DNA of 64,000 nt from Planctomycetota bacterium (lineage in GTDB: Bacteria; Planctomycetota; Phycisphaerae; Sedimentisphaerales; Anaerobacaceae). The DNA lies in contig VRUK01000015.1 in assembly GCA_019456195.1 (NCBI GenBank), forward strand, positions 1-64,000, in the 5' to 3' direction. The translations under genes and the position numbers were made by a program. The notes under the pieces were generated by a model. It ran no database searches and was not told where the DNA came from. It saw nothing but the letters and a program-made list of their open reading frames with translations. Below, in pieces: positions 7,451-16,634 of this stretch (positions within the stretch are counted from its first letter, which is position 1; the number at the start of each line of letters is the position of its first letter).

Positions 7451-8812
7451 ATGGAACAAAAGAACGTTCGGAAAATCTTGTTATTTCTTCTGTTGATTGC
7501 TTTGACAGTCAATGTGATTGTTACGGAGAGTTGTTTTGCGGCGGTCTTTGAAATTTATCCGGCGACTGTTGACACTCAGGATGAATTCGAGAATATCGCA
7601 AATTCTCTCAAGCCCGGCGATGAGTTGATTTTACATGGAGGCCTCTATTCACAAAGTGCCCGCCGGGCTGTTACAGCTAAAGGCTCAGCGGCAAAACCTA
7701 TCATTATCCGGGCGGCTAAAGGTGAAAAACCGCTGCTGAGCCGTCCTGCTGATAACATTGATAAATATAATAACATCGAGTTTATCGATTGCTCGTACCT
7801 GATTGTTCGGGGGATACGGTTCCGAGGAGGCAGCTCTGGAGTACGATTTATTCGGGGCCATCATATTATGTTCGAAGAATGTGAAATCTTTCAGACCGGC
7901 AACAATGCTCTGACAATGAACAGCGGGGACTGCGATGCCTTTATTATAAGAAAGAATCACATTCATCATACCGGCCTGAGCATGTCACGTCGTACAGAAG
8001 GGGAAGGGATGTATATCGGTTGTCACGATGGCTCATGTCGGACAACCAATTCACTTTTTGAAGGAAACTATATTCACCACACGCGCGGTACGAGCAACGG
8101 CGGAAATGATGGTATTGAAATAAAGTTCGGCTCTTACGGAAACGTTGTCCGTGATAATGTCATTCACGATACCAACATATCTAAACAGTATCCGGGAGTC
8201 TTTGTGTATGGTAGTAATGGTAAAGGAATCAATGTTGTTGAGGGTAATGTTATCTGGAATGCCGGTGAAGGCATACAGGTGGTTTCCGATGCTATTGTTC
8301 GAAATAACATCGTGTTCAATTGTTCCATGACCGGCATTACCGCTGCCCCTCATGCCGCAGTGCCTTCTGTAAGTAATGTTACGATTGTTAATAACACAAT
8401 CGTTAATCATCCTAAAGGTGTTCTGATTCGCTGGGGCAAGGCAAGTGACATGGTCTTCGCTAATAATGCAATCTATTGTGCCGGTTCCACTGCCGTTGAT
8501 GCGCAGGGGGCTGAAAATGCTGTCTTCGGCGCTAACTTTGTTCAAGGCCGCTTAAATGGAATTAAAATTGACGGCTCTGGATTTTGTAATGGCGGGACTG
8601 TTTACGAGGCTTTTGCCGGGCCTGAGAAAAAGAGCTATTGGCCGAAGCCGGAATCAGTGCTGATTGAAAAGGGAGTTTCTGATTTTGCTCCTGAGCTGGA
8701 TTTTAATCATACTATAAGGAAAATGCCTTTTGATGTTGGCGCTTATGAATCTGATGGAAATACAGAAAATCCCGCCTGGCATATACAAATGGGAATTAAA
8801 GGTAATCGCTGA
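7451..8812 (+). CDS. Secreted right-handed parallel beta-helix protein
   Basis: A 453-residue protein with a signal peptide (hydrophobic 9-30, cleavage near CFAA). Repeated short strands with stacked Asn/His turns (IRKNHIHHTG, FEGNYIHHTRG, VRDNVIHDTN, VNNTIVNHPKG) define a right-handed beta-helix, the fold of pectate lyases, alginate/chondroitin lyases and NosD-type proteins. I see no decisive catalytic motif, so lyase or hydrolase activity is only likely from the fold and neighbours. It follows the oxidoreductase by 32 bp, with a weak AGG ribosome site, and is probably in the same transcript. Confidence 0.8.
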   Translation: MEQKNVRKILLFLLLIALTVNVIVTESCFAAVFEIYPATVDTQDEFENIANSLKPGDELILHGGLYSQSARRAVTAKGSAAKPIIIRAAKGEKPLLSRPADNIDKYNNIEFIDCSYLIVRGIRFRGGSSGVRFIRGHHIMFEECEIFQTGNNALTMNSGDCDAFIIRKNHIHHTGLSMSRRTEGEGMYIGCHDGSCRTTNSLFEGNYIHHTRGTSNGGNDGIEIKFGSYGNVVRDNVIHDTNISKQYPGVFVYGSNGKGINVVEGNVIWNAGEGIQVVSDAIVRNNIVFNCSMTGITAAPHAAVPSVSNVTIVNNTIVNHPKGVLIRWGKASDMVFANNAIYCAGSTAVDAQGAENAVFGANFVQGRLNGIKIDGSGFCNGGTVYEAFAGPEKKSYWPKPESVLIEKGVSDFAPELDFNHTIRKMPFDVGAYESDGNTENPAWHIQMGIKGNR

Positions 8813-8852
8813 ATCGATATGTAAAGATTCAATCATGACCGGAGATGAGAAA

Positions 8853-10040
8853 ATGAAGGAGTTACCAAAAACACGACGTGACTTTATGAAAACCACCGCG
8901 GCAGGCGCTGCAGGAATCGTTCTTGCAAAACCAAAGATGCTCTCGGCGCAGGCATCCGGCGCTATCAGGATTGAAGAACCTTTTCACGGGGCGGTATTAA
9001 ACCGAAGACATGGAAAGCAGGTCGGTGGAGGTTTGAAAATCAAGGTGTCCGGGCAGGCCCCTCTTAATGGCCGGGTAATTGTGAATGGTTTGCCTGCGAG
9101 ACGGGATGGCACGAAATTCACCTCGGAAATTATTCTCCGTCAAAAGCAGACGGAAATTATAGCTGTCTCTGAGAATAACTTAGGCAGGGGCGAGCATCGT
9201 GTGCGAGTAATATGGGACAGGCATTCGGAGCCCCGTTATAGATTCTCGATTGATGATAACAGCTTCTTTTTGCGCGATATCGCAAAGAATAAATATGCCT
9301 CTTTGTTCGATTGCTTTTATCTGAAGAATCTACGGCAGCTCCATTCGAAATACGGTACACGGTTTGTGCTTAACATCTATTATACGACCGAAGATGGATT
9401 TGAATTACCCCAGTTCCCGGACCGTTACAAAGGCCAGTGGCGGGACAACTCCGACTGGCTCAAGCTTGCGTTTCACGCATACGCAAATAAACCTGACCGG
9501 CCTTATCAGAACGCCACGGCGTCGAAGTTGATAGCTGATTTCGACAAAGTGGCCGAGCAGATAATTCGCTTTGCATCCGAGCAGGCCTATTCGCCGCCTA
9601 CGGTTATACACTGGGGAATGGTACGGCCTGAGGCCCTGAAGCCTCTCTATGAACGAGGGGTACGCGCGCTGAGCGGCTATTTCCGCAAACAAGGTGACAC
9701 ATGGGATGTCAACTATCTGATAGATGACGTCCGCTCCGAATATTTGTCACGTCATGACGCCCTTATGGATTTCGAGAGCGGCATAGTTTTTTCCAGAGTT
9801 GACATCGTCTGCAACAGCACACCCGTTGAGCGCATTATACCGACTCTCGAACCGCTCACCAAAGATCCCAACCAGGCGGAAATTATGGATATCTTTACTC
9901 ATGAGCAGTACTTCTGGCCGTTTTACTCCAACTATCTTCCCGACCACTTCAAAAGACTCGATGTTGCCATTCGCTGGCTTACTGAAAAAGGATACAGGCC
10001 GGTCTTTTTCCATGAGGGCTTTCTCGGGGGCCCCGAGTAA
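8853..10040 (+). CDS. Tat-exported polysaccharide deacetylase-like protein
   Basis: The start at 8853 is chosen because GGAGATGAG lies just upstream and it places a Tat signal (TRRDFMKTTAAGAAG) at the N-terminus; a longer frame from 8730 would overlap the previous gene. The product has 395 residues. After an N-terminal beta domain (about 35-125, adhesion-like) comes FSIDDN at 131-136 and LAFHAYAN at 205-212, resembling the Asp and His metal-binding motifs of NodB-type polysaccharide deacetylases. HWG and FFHEGFLG occur further on. The assignment is an inference. It ends the + strand run, facing the sulfatase operon. Confidence 0.55.
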   Translation: MKELPKTRRDFMKTTAAGAAGIVLAKPKMLSAQASGAIRIEEPFHGAVLNRRHGKQVGGGLKIKVSGQAPLNGRVIVNGLPARRDGTKFTSEIILRQKQTEIIAVSENNLGRGEHRVRVIWDRHSEPRYRFSIDDNSFFLRDIAKNKYASLFDCFYLKNLRQLHSKYGTRFVLNIYYTTEDGFELPQFPDRYKGQWRDNSDWLKLAFHAYANKPDRPYQNATASKLIADFDKVAEQIIRFASEQAYSPPTVIHWGMVRPEALKPLYERGVRALSGYFRKQGDTWDVNYLIDDVRSEYLSRHDALMDFESGIVFSRVDIVCNSTPVERIIPTLEPLTKDPNQAEIMDIFTHEQYFWPFYSNYLPDHFKRLDVAIRWLTEKGYRPVFFHEGFLGGPE

Positions 10041-10098
10041 TTTAAGTGTGAATATTAAAATAATAAATCTGTCTTGAAAACTTTAGCGGTTTGATTGC

Positions 10099-11523
10099 CT
10101 ATTTTTTTCTTTGATGTCGGAACCGGCTATAATCTTCTATGGCTTCTTTGTAGTATGGTGTGACAAGAGGTCCGTTGAGAATCGGATCGCCCACATCCTC
10201 CATCCAGCGCCATAGCCGATTCGACAAGTCCCTGACTATTTTTGCGTATTTTGGCGAGCCGGCAAGATCATTACGCTCGTGCGGGTCTTTCTTTAAGTCG
10301 AAAAGCTGTACAACAGGTCTTTTGCCCATAGGTCTTTCTGGCCGCTCTGTATGTTCGGCCACCCTCTGCGGCACGGCATCGGTTGGAAAATCAATCAGCC
10401 TGCCCGGTTCGAAGTAGCGGATTAACTTATAGTGGGTTGTTCGTATGGTTCTGGAAGTATTGTCACGCAGTGCGTGACTTGTACGCTGGGCAAATATTTC
10501 ATTTCGTGGCGAGTCTATTTTGGTGCCTTCTATCACATCCCTGAAGCTGCGGCCCTGAAGGTTTTGCGGGATGTCAACACCGAGAATATCAAGCAGCGTC
10601 GGCAGAAAGTCCACATTAGACATTAACTGCTTGAAAACTTTGCCGCCTTCAAGGGCTGTTCCCGGATGATACATAATCAAAGGTGTCTGGATACCGGGGT
10701 CGTAAAGACACCATTTCGCACCGGGGTAAGGAATCCCGTGGTCCGAAGTAAATATGACTAATGTATTATTTGCTACACGACTCTTTTTCAAAGCGTCCAG
10801 AATTTCGCCGACACATTTATCGAAAAAGCGTATTGTCCCCTGGAACTTCGCAAGGTCCTCGCGGATTTGGGGTGTGTCTTTAAGGTAGTGTGGGATAAAG
10901 ATGCCTTTTTCGGTGTCTTTGCCTACAGTAAACGGACGATGTACCTCGAAAAAGCCCACTTTCATAAAGAAAGGGCGGTCCTGCTTCCGTGTTTTTTTGA
11001 GCAGTTCTTTCGTGGCTTCGACGGTTTTACCAGCCTTGCGTTCCTGCGACAGTACGTGTTGATAACCGAGCGAAGCGGGATCGCCGCTTGTTACGTGCTG
11101 GAGGCCTACTAATGTAGTTTCGTAACCGGCCTGGGCAAGAATTGCCGCAACATGCTTTTCGCCTTTCTTTAAGCTCCATCCCCAGGGCTGGTGTGTCAAT
11201 CCCATCAGGCCGTTGGTCTGGGGATATCTTCCTGTAAGAATGCCTCCTCTGCTCGGACTGCATACGCAATCCGTCGCAAAATAGTTTTCAAAACGAATGC
11301 CTTTTTCGGCCAGCTCGTCGAGGTTGTCCGTATGAACTGTCCTGACACCATAACAGCCTAAATGCCGGCCAATGTCGTGACAGGTTATCATCAGAACGTT
11401 CGCGTTATGACATTTTGACAGACCGCCGGTTTTTGCGGCCAGGCTTGTACTGTGCAATACCTGCGATACGCTTAAGCTTGCAACTGTAATGCCTGACCGT
11501 CTTAAAAAATCTCTCCTGTTCAT
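10099..11523 (-). CDS. Tat-exported sulfatase (SGSH-like, formylglycine type)
   Basis: The start at 11523 has AGAGGAACTAA upstream and gives a 474-residue protein with a Tat signal (NRRDFLRRSG). The sulfatase signature CSPSRGGILTGR has Cys88, the residue converted to formylglycine by an anaerobic or aerobic maturase. Early metal ligand Asp50 is in CHDIG, and FTSDHGIPYPGAKW supplies the later metal site. The pattern around the signature resembles heparan N-sulfatase-like (S1) enzymes. It removes sulfate from a glycan or sugar. Only 2 bp separate it from the stop of the upstream arabinofuranosidase, so they are one operon and the ribosome site lies inside that gene. Confidence 0.9.
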   Translation of the reverse strand: MNRRDFLRRSGITVASLSVSQVLHSTSLAAKTGGLSKCHNANVLMITCHDIGRHLGCYGVRTVHTDNLDELAEKGIRFENYFATDCVCSPSRGGILTGRYPQTNGLMGLTHQPWGWSLKKGEKHVAAILAQAGYETTLVGLQHVTSGDPASLGYQHVLSQERKAGKTVEATKELLKKTRKQDRPFFMKVGFFEVHRPFTVGKDTEKGIFIPHYLKDTPQIREDLAKFQGTIRFFDKCVGEILDALKKSRVANNTLVIFTSDHGIPYPGAKWCLYDPGIQTPLIMYHPGTALEGGKVFKQLMSNVDFLPTLLDILGVDIPQNLQGRSFRDVIEGTKIDSPRNEIFAQRTSHALRDNTSRTIRTTHYKLIRYFEPGRLIDFPTDAVPQRVAEHTERPERPMGKRPVVQLFDLKKDPHERNDLAGSPKYAKIVRDLSNRLWRWMEDVGDPILNGPLVTPYYKEAIEDYSRFRHQRKK

Positions 11524-11525
11524 AT

Positions 11526-13235
11526 TTAGTTCCTCTTGAATTCGATGCATGAAATTGACCTGTTAGGCAGGGTTATTGTCAACTTTTTGCCGTTAAAAAA
11601 TATATCTCTTTTAGTTATTCGGCCAATCTGTCTTGGTTCATTTGGTTTAGGCGTGTCGTTAAGGCGCCCCTGCAAAACATGGTGAACTGCACGACCCTCG
11701 AAGCGTCCTAAAGCAGAAATATCGACTGTGACATCTATCGATTTTTCAAAGCTCCGGTTGATGGCATGGAAATAAACAAGTTTTTCATCTTCCGTAGCTA
11801 ATGCATCAACGTAGGCGACTTTTCTTTTAGGCCCGATGCCGCCCATTCGATATGGCTGTTTATATGTTGGCACGCCGCTGCTCTCAAGAGCAAGCAATTT
11901 TTCTCCGTGGTGCTTTGAGTAGAACATCGTTACCTGTCCTGTAGGCATGTAGTAGGGATGAATCTTAGCTTCGACATCGGCTTTGATAGCATGAATTCCC
12001 CATGAGTTACCTACGAGCATGGATTGGCAGCCTAATTCAATTACATCCGCGGCCCGCATAAAAGCGTGCAGGTATCCTGCGGCGCCAAGTCCTTTGGCAA
12101 AGCTCGAATTCAAGGCGGGATCAGGTCCGCTGAGCCTCCACCAGCCGTTCCAGTTCCATTCGGTTACGGATACTTTATATCCGAGTCTTCGAGCATTATT
12201 TATCCCGGGGTGGTTAATAATCGACTGGCCATTATCATCGAACCGTGTCACCGCTACCCATGCACGCCAGATTTCCTCGGCTGAAAGTTTCTCTGCTGGG
12301 ACTTCTCTGTTGTTTTCAACTACTTTCGTAATGCCCCATGGCGTATAAAAATGCGTGGCAAAATATGATACTTTGTCTGCTGATTGCTTAAGTATCTCTG
12401 GGAAAATCCCTGATAGATTGCCATCGTGTCCATCGGCAATAATTTCAATGGAAGGATCTACTGACTGCATTGCTTCGATGTATGAGTTCAAGCACTCGGC
12501 ATAAAACTGAGGTGCCGCATTGGGCATCATCTCCTTCAAATTTTTTATGAAAGCCCATGTTTCATTACCGATTTGAAAATATTTTACTTTATAGGGTCTG
12601 GTTCGGCCATTTTTCGCCCGCAAGGCCGGCCAATCATACATCCCCTCCGGCAGCTTTGCTCCAATTGGTGCATTGCAGTAGGCAACCAATGAGGCCGCGT
12701 GCATGGCAGCTTCTTTCAGAGGCTTCTTCTTGAGCAGCCCATCCCGAAAATTCACTACCAGGATGGCCTCTGCGCCTTCTTCTTCACAAAATTGGAGGAA
12801 CTCATCGTAGCCAAAGTTATTGCTTACCTTGTGTCCGCGATGGCCGGTGCTGATAGGTCGCTGAGATGTTCGGTTTGGTATGTTATCAACCATGTCCCGC
12901 CAATCCATGAAATCCACATCTGTGCCACCGGGAAATCTGATTACCGGTATTTCCATATCCATCAGCAGTTTCAATACCTCGGGCTGGATATTTCGTGTTC
13001 CGGGAATCATCCCTCCCTCAATACCTATCTCGCCCCAGCTTGGCCTTTCCATAAACTGACCGAATATACGCGGATTAATCTTGTGGATAACCTTTCTCTT
13101 TATGCTAAATGAAATGTTGGCTGAATCTTCCTTTTGTTCTGCTGATGCGATTACCTGAAATTGGCATAAACCAAAGACAAAACATATAGTAATTAACTTT
13201 ACTGTGTGAAATCTGATTTTGCCGGTTAGCAGCAT
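11526..13235 (-). CDS. Secreted alpha-L-arabinofuranosidase-like glycoside hydrolase (GH51-type)
   Basis: A 569-residue exported enzyme (signal about 1-32). Family landmarks: FGQFMERPSWG near the N-terminus, VIRFPGGTDVDF, then YFQIGNETW with the predicted acid/base Glu225, and VSVTEWNWNGWW with the predicted nucleophile Glu359. A C-terminal beta-sandwich follows (VYFHAINRSFEKSIDVTVDIS). Clan GH-A enzymes of this type release terminal arabinofuranose from arabinan or arabinoxylan with retention. GAAAGG precedes the ATG. It sits between esterase and sulfatase genes in the same operon, consistent with stepwise removal of side groups from a sulfated, esterified plant or algal polysaccharide. Confidence 0.85.
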   Translation of the reverse strand: MLLTGKIRFHTVKLITICFVFGLCQFQVIASAEQKEDSANISFSIKRKVIHKINPRIFGQFMERPSWGEIGIEGGMIPGTRNIQPEVLKLLMDMEIPVIRFPGGTDVDFMDWRDMVDNIPNRTSQRPISTGHRGHKVSNNFGYDEFLQFCEEEGAEAILVVNFRDGLLKKKPLKEAAMHAASLVAYCNAPIGAKLPEGMYDWPALRAKNGRTRPYKVKYFQIGNETWAFIKNLKEMMPNAAPQFYAECLNSYIEAMQSVDPSIEIIADGHDGNLSGIFPEILKQSADKVSYFATHFYTPWGITKVVENNREVPAEKLSAEEIWRAWVAVTRFDDNGQSIINHPGINNARRLGYKVSVTEWNWNGWWRLSGPDPALNSSFAKGLGAAGYLHAFMRAADVIELGCQSMLVGNSWGIHAIKADVEAKIHPYYMPTGQVTMFYSKHHGEKLLALESSGVPTYKQPYRMGGIGPKRKVAYVDALATEDEKLVYFHAINRSFEKSIDVTVDISALGRFEGRAVHHVLQGRLNDTPKPNEPRQIGRITKRDIFFNGKKLTITLPNRSISCIEFKRN

Positions 13236-13315
13236 TTTGTATTGCCTTTCTCAGGTTGATTTTTCTTGCTCTTACTATTATTTGCCTGGAGCACTCAAAG
13301 TCGGCAGGGGGGTAT

Positions 13316-14299
13316 TTACTTGACGCTCATTCTTTGATGAACAAATTGGAAAACCTTTTTATAAGCCTCGTTGATTTTTTCAGGGTCACCTCCGCCTAAT
13401 CCATGTTCTCCTCCGGCTATCGTGATAAACTCATGGTCGATATGAAACTTTCTGAATTGCTCTGCCATCATTACCGACTGCTCGTAAGGCACATCGGTAT
13501 CTTTCGTGCCGTGTATCAATAGCGTTGGGGGATATTCCTTGCTCACATTCTTGACCGGCATGAACGGATAAAACTTTTTCGCTTCTTTGTGCGGGTCCCA
13601 GCCGGAAACTTCTTTTGGCCAGATTCCTCGCTGCCGGCAAAACTGATAGAACGCTCCGCCGTTGCCGTTTCGGTCTTTAGAATTTGCAATAGCCGGACCG
13701 CTTACCTGTTTTCTGACCTTCTCTTCAGCCATCTTCGGCTTCTGATGGCGCCGATGAGGACTGGGTTTGCTGTACCAGTCGCCAATCAAGTCGCCGTAAC
13801 CCCAAAACACAACAAGCACGGTAGGGCGGGGCTTCACACGATAACCCGTAGCAAGAGTCAGATAACCTCCGGCCGAGCCGCCCAAAACCGCAATCTTACT
13901 GCTGTCAATGGCAAACAACTCCGGCCCCTTTTCCCGTATCCATTTGAAGGCGTCTTCGATGTCTTCGATAATCGCGGGCAATTTCGTTTCCGGAGCTAAG
14001 CGATAGTCAATCGAAACGATTGCGTAGCCAGCGTCCAGAAACATCTTTTTAACACGCTTGCTGAGGCCGTCACGTCCTCCCATGATTAATGCACCGCCGT
14101 GTATCCAGACAACGACCGGACGAACCTTTTCGTCATCAGCACGATAAACATTAGCTTTGATTTCAAGATCTCCGACTTGCTTGTATGTATAAGTCTGCGT
14201 TCGCACCTGAGCGGCGGCAGAATTGACTGTCAGTCCCGACAAAAATAGACAACCGATAATGCCGAAAAAGATTTGTCTCTGCTTATTCGTGGCTTTCAT
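13316..14299 (-). CDS. Secreted alpha/beta-hydrolase esterase
   Basis: A 327-residue protein with a signal peptide (about 1-30). The alpha/beta-hydrolase elements are the oxyanion loop HGGA at 67-70, the nucleophile elbow GGSAGG at 140-145 with Ser142, an Asp in HGTKDTDVP (267-271) and the His in GGEHGLG (His299). This is the hormone-sensitive-lipase/carboxylesterase type, often acting as acetyl- or feruloyl-type esterase in polysaccharide clusters; the real substrate is unknown. A 45-residue insert (about 170-235) forms an atypical lid. AAAGGAATAG precedes the start. It is transcribed with the pseudopilin upstream (41 bp gap) and the GH51 gene downstream (80 bp gap). Confidence 0.85.
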   Translation of the reverse strand: MKATNKQRQIFFGIIGCLFLSGLTVNSAAAQVRTQTYTYKQVGDLEIKANVYRADDEKVRPVVVWIHGGALIMGGRDGLSKRVKKMFLDAGYAIVSIDYRLAPETKLPAIIEDIEDAFKWIREKGPELFAIDSSKIAVLGGSAGGYLTLATGYRVKPRPTVLVVFWGYGDLIGDWYSKPSPHRRHQKPKMAEEKVRKQVSGPAIANSKDRNGNGGAFYQFCRQRGIWPKEVSGWDPHKEAKKFYPFMPVKNVSKEYPPTLLIHGTKDTDVPYEQSVMMAEQFRKFHIDHEFITIAGGEHGLGGGDPEKINEAYKKVFQFVHQRMSVK

Positions 14300-14340
14300 T
14301 GCTATTCCTTTCGTGATTGATAATCATCCTCTCAACCTGC

Positions 14341-15111
14341 CTACGGACCCGACAAGTTTATCATCCATTCGGGCCATTCCGGCAGCGAGTCTGCCATAAG
14401 ATATTCTTTGTGCCACTTCAAATCCCACAGGTTTTTCAATCTCACCCTGCTAACGGATGCGTCCATGAAGCAGACGTTGATTGTGTAGGCATGACGGTCC
14501 ATGCAATAACGGCCAAATCCTGTATTATGCCGTGAGGCTTCGTCGGGCGGGGCCGGGTCACTTCGGCTAACCGGACCACCACCCCAGCGCCAGCACTCTA
14601 AAAACATCGGAATCTGTGCGGCCTGCCTTTGGTCAATCTTTCGCCAGGCCCTGCGGTCGGCATCCGGCAATCCCCATATAGTTGTAACGCCAGGACGTAA
14701 ATCGTAGCACCAGTTATTGATTCCATAGCTGTTATTATTGATTTTTCCGTCGATTTCACAGCTCCACACCATTTGAGCAGGAACCGTTTCCCCCTCGGCT
14801 TCGGTCTTCCTGGTATTCGGACATAACCGGCTGTTCTCGCCGCCTTTTTCGTAGTAGGGCATCAATGGGATGATCCATGTCCCGCCGCCAGGTGTAGCTG
14901 ATGTATTCCACACCATGAACTTGCTTTCGTTGTCATGGGCATAGAGATAAAATATCTTACCCCATTGGCTGAGGTTTGACTTGCATACGACACCCCGGGC
15001 CTGATCTCTCGCTCTGCTCAGGGCCGGCATAAGTATCGCCATCAGCAAAGCGATAATGGCGATTACCACCAGAAGTTCAATTAAAGTAACCCCCTTTCCT
15101 CTGTGCATCAT
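14341..15111 (-). CDS. Type II-type pseudopilin, first gene of the hydrolase operon
   Basis: A 256-residue protein with a short basic leader and the prepilin cleavage and helix motif [20 protein letters not shown]; Glu follows at position 5 of the mature form. Prepilin peptidase cleaves after the Gly. The C-terminal domain is a planctomycete type with paired Cys ([15 protein letters not shown]) and ends in [13 protein letters not shown]. Two paralogues occur in this window at 18248-19075 and 56648-57481. Family members may form a short secretion pseudopilus or a surface binder. It is the promoter-proximal gene ahead of esterase, GH51 and sulfatase genes, suggesting a link to secretion or capture of the same substrate. 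Confidence 0.85.
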   Translation of the reverse strand: MMHRGKGVTLIELLVVIAIIALLMAILMPALSRARDQARGVVCKSNLSQWGKIFYLYAHDNESKFMVWNTSATPGGGTWIIPLMPYYEKGGENSRLCPNTRKTEAEGETVPAQMVWSCEIDGKINNNSYGINNWCYDLRPGVTTIWGLPDADRRAWRKIDQRQAAQIPMFLECWRWGGGPVSRSDPAPPDEASRHNTGFGRYCMDRHAYTINVCFMDASVSRVRLKNLWDLKWHKEYLMADSLPEWPEWMINLSGP

Positions 15112-15191
15112 ACCACGCCTCTTAAAAAATCATTTCATCTGAGATTTCTCATATACCCTTCATAGAAACACTCCTGCATGCTGTAAATCCT

Positions 15192-15220
15192 ATCATATCA
15201 TAACATACTTTAAGTTTCAA
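15192..15220 (-). promoter_or_regulatory. Sigma70-type promoter of the pseudopilin-esterase-GH51-sulfatase operon
   Basis: On the minus strand TTGAAA (15220-15215) and TATGAT (15197-15192) are separated by 17 nt, about 80 nt upstream of the pseudopilin start. No terminator is seen between the four genes that follow, so it may drive all of them. Confidence 0.55.
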
Positions 15221-15231
15221 TAACTCTTGTA

Positions 15232-15261
15232 TTGCCAATACCTCTTAGGATGATGTATAAT
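15232..15261 (+). promoter_or_regulatory. Sigma70-type promoter of the site-2 protease gene
   Basis: TTGCCA at 15232-15237 and TATAAT at 15256-15261, spacer 18 nt, about 84 nt ahead of the start at 15345. It is divergent from the operon promoter at 15192-15220, with 11 bp between the two -35 boxes. Confidence 0.5.
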
Positions 15262-15344
15262 TTGGCGAATTGTAGATGATTTAATAGTTTAAGAAAAGTT
15301 GTTTACAGGCAAAACATTTTCCTTTTTTAGAGGTAATAAATGTA

Positions 15345-15962
15345 ATGTTCAGTAGTCAGGCATCAATATATTTGTTTACTATTCCAATTTTCCTTATCTC
15401 TCTGACGGTCCATGAATATGCCCATGGCTGGATGGCCTATAGATGTGGTGATGACACAGCGGCAAGGATGGGGCGATTGACGTTGAATCCCCTGGCTCAT
15501 ATCAGTTTGTTTGGTACGATTATCCTTCCGCTTCTGGTGCATTTTGGGTGGGCAAAGCCTGTGCCGGTCAACTTTTCAATCCTAAGCAAAAGGCAAATCT
15601 TTATGGTGGCTGCCGCCGGACCTCTTGCAAATATATCGCTGGTTCTTATTCTGACCGTTGCTTTCCATTTATTTCATTTATCGGCGATACCGCTCCTGGG
15701 CAATTTCGTTTTGATGGCTATACTTTTTAATATCATTTTGGCTGTGTTCAACCTGGTTCCAATACCACCCCTCGATGGCTCAAGAATGGTTTATGCCCAG
15801 TTGAAATCTCCCCAGGCTGTCAACATGTATCAGAAGTTTTCTCGATTTGGAATGTTTATCCTTATAGGATTTATTTTTCTTGGCGGATTTGAGAGAGTCA
15901 TTTTGCCGCTGGTTGCCCTGTTTTACTCTTTACTTGGATTACCTCTGCCTACTTTTTATTGA
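15345..15962 (+). CDS. Site-2 protease family (M50) intramembrane metalloprotease
   Basis: A 205-residue polytopic protein. The zinc motif HEYAH is at 23-27 in the first membrane helix and NLVPIPPLDG at 136-145 supplies the third ligand (Asp144). Five to six hydrophobic helices make up nearly the whole protein; no PDZ domain is present. This compact rhomboid-sized form of M50 is widespread in bacteria and usually stands alone; some relatives cleave anti-sigma factors or signal peptide remnants. The neighbour downstream is a small membrane protein 36-66 bp away, with no known relation. Confidence 0.9.
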   Translation: MFSSQASIYLFTIPIFLISLTVHEYAHGWMAYRCGDDTAARMGRLTLNPLAHISLFGTIILPLLVHFGWAKPVPVNFSILSKRQIFMVAAAGPLANISLVLILTVAFHLFHLSAIPLLGNFVLMAILFNIILAVFNLVPIPPLDGSRMVYAQLKSPQAVNMYQKFSRFGMFILIGFIFLGGFERVILPLVALFYSLLGLPLPTFY

Positions 15963-16028
15963 AGATATTAAAGCCGGCGGCGAGAATTAATAAAACAAGT
16001 GTATGAAAGAAAAAGAAAAGGGGCGGTT

Positions 16029-16577
16029 ATGGCACGTTCAGGGAACAAGTTTAGCGAAAATGCTCATTTCAGAAAGCCCATAAACTCTCATAGAGCGGGT
16101 TTACATGGTGGTACGATTATTAACCTCCTCTTTGCCCTGATTTTTCTTGGGCTTATAGGCTTAGGCATTTGGTGGATTATCAAGAGCTTTGGAGAGGCCG
16201 GAGAGCAATATACTCAGACAATGATAAATACCAAATACACCGCCGAAACTGTCAAGTGCCAGACAAACCTGCGAACAATTGCTCAGAATATACAAATATA
16301 TGCTCTAAGTAATGAAGGTTTTCCACCCTCACTTCAGGATTTAATCCAATGGAGCGGAAGTACGCAGTTATTTAAATGTTCCTCTCCTGACGCTGGGGAA
16401 TATGTTTATATCCCTGGCCAACGTGGTGGCTTGTCACCTGCAAATGTTCTTCTGTACGAATCGAAGCCGGTTCATGATGGCCGATGCAGTGTATTACGGC
16501 TGGGTGGGCAGATTGAATTGCTTACTCCAGAAGAGCTTCAGCAGGCCCTGGCCCATACACAAGCCTCTATGAGATAA
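16029..16577 (+). CDS. Small membrane-anchored protein of unknown function
   Basis: The start at 16029 is preferred (AAGGGG about 7 nt upstream) over a GTG at 15999. The product has 182 residues: a basic N-terminal 40, one strong membrane helix (IINLLFALIFLGLIGLGIWW), then an extracytoplasmic domain with CQTNLRTIAQNIQIYALSNEGFPPSL. That stretch resembles the region just after the helix in pseudopilins (two Cys, alpha-helix, then a small beta domain), but the N-terminus has no prepilin cleavage site. I infer a pseudopilin-derived or pseudopilin-like soluble domain on a plain anchor. Confidence 0.6.
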   Translation: MARSGNKFSENAHFRKPINSHRAGLHGGTIINLLFALIFLGLIGLGIWWIIKSFGEAGEQYTQTMINTKYTAETVKCQTNLRTIAQNIQIYALSNEGFPPSLQDLIQWSGSTQLFKCSSPDAGEYVYIPGQRGGLSPANVLLYESKPVHDGRCSVLRLGGQIELLTPEELQQALAHTQASMR

Positions 16578-16634
16578 TATATGCATTTCATATTCTTAAA
16601 TCCGCAGAGAATTCCCTCATATCGGTTTTGTAGG

